38,588 nucleotides of DNA from Lachnospiraceae bacterium. GTDB taxonomy: Bacteria; Bacillota; Clostridia; Lachnospirales; Lachnospiraceae. The notes under the pieces are model-generated. The model searched no databases, was not told the origin of the DNA, and saw nothing but the letters and a program-made list of their open reading frames with translations. This document shows positions 37,679 through 38,588 of this stretch, one piece after another. The translations under genes and the position numbers were made by a program. Positions within the stretch are counted from its first letter, which is position 1. Each line of letters starts with the position of its first letter. The stretch lies in NCBI GenBank assembly GCA_030527645.1, contig JAUNAJ010000023.1:1-38588 (forward strand), read 5' to 3'.

Positions 37679-38227
37679 ATGGAGAAACATATACAGGCTC
37701 CTCTGATAGAAGAGGAAATCTGCGATTTAAGAGCAGGAGATTATGTCTATATCTCGGGAACGATCTATACAGCAAGGGATGCTGCCCATAAGAGGATGCA
37801 GGATACCCTGGATCAGGACGGACAGCTTCCGATCGATCTGAAAAACAATGTGATCTATTACATGGGACCGTCCCCGGCGCGAGAAGGACGGGTCATAGGA
37901 TCCGCCGGACCTACGACCGCCTCCCGTATGGATAAGTATGCTCCAAAGCTGCTGGATCTTGGTCTGAAGGGAATGATCGGCAAAGGAAAACGTACTTCAG
38001 AGGTTCTGGAAGCGGTTGTCAGGAATAAAGCTGTTTATTTTGCGGCTGTAGGAGGTGCCGGTGCACTTTTATCAAAATGCATCAAGGAGGCAGAGGTAAT
38101 TGCCTATGATGATCTGGGAACAGAAGCAATCCGCAGACTGAGAGTGGAAAACCTTCCTGTTATCGTGATCGCAGACAGGGAGGGAAACAATCTCTATGAA
38201 ACAGCAATCAATCAGTATAAACGGTAA
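37679..38227 (+). CDS. Class I fumarate hydratase, beta subunit
   Basis: A 182-residue swivelling-domain subunit, matching the C-terminal half of single-chain class I fumarases. It has LRAGDYVYISGTIYTARDAAHKRM (start of domain), IYYMGPSPA, GPTTASRMDKYAP, GMIGKGKR and YFAAVGGAGALLSKCI. The gene begins 12 bases after the alpha subunit, with AGGAGGAG as a strong RBS, so both are translated in similar amounts. Confidence 0.93.
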   Translation: MEKHIQAPLIEEEICDLRAGDYVYISGTIYTARDAAHKRMQDTLDQDGQLPIDLKNNVIYYMGPSPAREGRVIGSAGPTTASRMDKYAPKLLDLGLKGMIGKGKRTSEVLEAVVRNKAVYFAAVGGAGALLSKCIKEAEVIAYDDLGTEAIRRLRVENLPVIVIADREGNNLYETAINQYKR

Positions 38228-38293
38228 TGGTTCCTGAATCCGTTACCTGTGAACAGTAACCTGAATTCCGTTGAAAGTTAGTAAAAAAAACTG

Positions 38294-38323
38294 TTGACAT
38301 TGGTTGGTGAGTTAGCATATAAT
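38294..38323 (+). promoter_or_regulatory. Strong promoter of the tRNA-Ser gene
   Basis: Perfect -35 TTGACA (38294-38299), 18-base spacer, perfect -10 TATAAT (38318-38323), about 52 bp upstream of the tRNA. Confidence 0.82.
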
Positions 38324-38375
38324 ACATTATGCGTCACGAAACGGCGCATTCATATTTATTATAATTTAGGCATTC

Positions 38376-38463
38376 GGAGAAATACTCAAGTGGCTGAAGA
38401 GGCGCCCCTGCTAAGGGTGTAGGTCGTTTGCGCGGCGCGAGGGTTCAAATCCCTCTTTCTCCG
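38376..38463 (+). tRNA. tRNA-Ser(GCU)
   Basis: An 88-base type II tRNA. Acceptor GGAGAAA pairs with TTTCTCC; the D arm and long variable arm are present; the anticodon loop is CTGCTAA with anticodon GCU (serine codons AGC/AGU). The T arm is GAGGGTTCAAATCCCTC. The 3' CCA is not encoded. It is read by the seryl-tRNA synthetase encoded at 12-13.3 kb. Confidence 0.95.
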
Positions 38464-38497
38464 CTTCTAAATTATAAAAAATAAAATAAAAAAGTTG

Positions 38498-38588
38498 TTG
38501 ACAAACAGCAACGGCCTATGGTAATCTAATTGAGCTGTCGCTGATGACGACAACGACGAACATTGATAACTGAACAGTAAAACACATC
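38498..38588 (+). promoter_or_regulatory. Putative rRNA operon promoter and leader, cut by the window end
   Basis: A perfect -35 TTGACA (38498-38503) is followed by a poor -10 candidate (TAATCT, 18-base spacing). Then comes GAACATTGATAACTGAACAG, a phrase typical of rRNA leaders and spacers in Firmicutes. A 16S rRNA gene would be expected to the right, but it is outside the window. Confidence 0.45.

Overview
The window is a bacterial chromosome segment centred on the replication origin. It most likely comes from an anaerobic Firmicute of the Lachnospiraceae. The grounds are the oriC gene order (rpmH-dnaA-dnaN-yaaA-recF-gyrB-gyrA on one side; rnpA-yidD-yidC-jag-mnmE-mnmG-rsmG-parA-parB on the other), moderate GC content, AGGAGG-type ribosome binding sites, class I two-subunit fumarase, and small families (DUF3881-like, DUF4446) that I associate with Lachnospiraceae. 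Species cannot be fixed from the sequence alone.

Layout. Positions 1-5.3 kb: an odd tRNA-Arg-like sequence at the left edge, an extended SDR dehydrogenase, a two-component system (kinase plus OmpR-type regulator), and divergent from it an ABC transporter whose permease gene is frameshifted. 5.37-8.05 kb: a second two-component system in an operon with a DUF975 membrane protein. 8.35-10.8 kb: a Gfo/Idh/MocA oxidoreductase, a UPF0340 (TIGR01440) protein, and a chorismate mutase with an ACT-like tail. 11-16 kb (minus strand): a DUF3881-like protein, a seryl-tRNA synthetase with a divergent motif 3, a DUF4446 protein, ParB and ParA. 16-17.8 kb: a gene-poor centromere-like region with a five-copy tandem array of parS-type units, another perfect parS, a strong GC-rich hairpin and a DUF805 gene. 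17.8-19.8 kb: a NudC-type Nudix hydrolase and an alpha/beta hydrolase. 19.9-27.5 kb (minus strand): rsmG, mnmG, mnmE, jag, yidC, yidD, rnpA, rpmH. 27.5-29.6 kb: bipartite oriC, with DnaA boxes on both sides of dnaA and a DnaA-trio unwinding element just before dnaN. 29.6-38.2 kb (plus strand): dnaN, yaaA, recF, gyrB, gyrA and both fumarase subunits. The right end has tRNA-Ser(GCU) and what looks like the leader of an rRNA operon.

How it works together. Genes right of dnaA run on the plus strand and most genes left of it run on the minus strand, so transcription is mostly co-directional with bidirectional replication from oriC. DnaA, the sliding clamp, RecF and gyrase start and support replication. 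ParA/ParB with at least three perfect extra-genic parS sites, one parS inside parB and several degenerate ones organise and segregate the origin. The YidC/YidD/Jag/RnpA/RpmH block serves membrane insertion, tRNA maturation and the ribosome; MnmE/MnmG/RsmG modify tRNA and rRNA. The plus-strand islands left of oriC (3.5-5.2, 8.4-10.8 and 16.6-19.8 kb) are head-on to replication.

The strongest unusual signals are non-coding: the tandem parS array (16081-16282), a perfect 32-bp palindrome (19834-19900), a 36-bp identical dispersed repeat next to terminators at 10.86 and 27.28 kb, and the DnaA-trio element (29579-29590). I see no CRISPR array, complete insertion sequence, prophage or defence system. 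No clearly new protein-coding system is evident.
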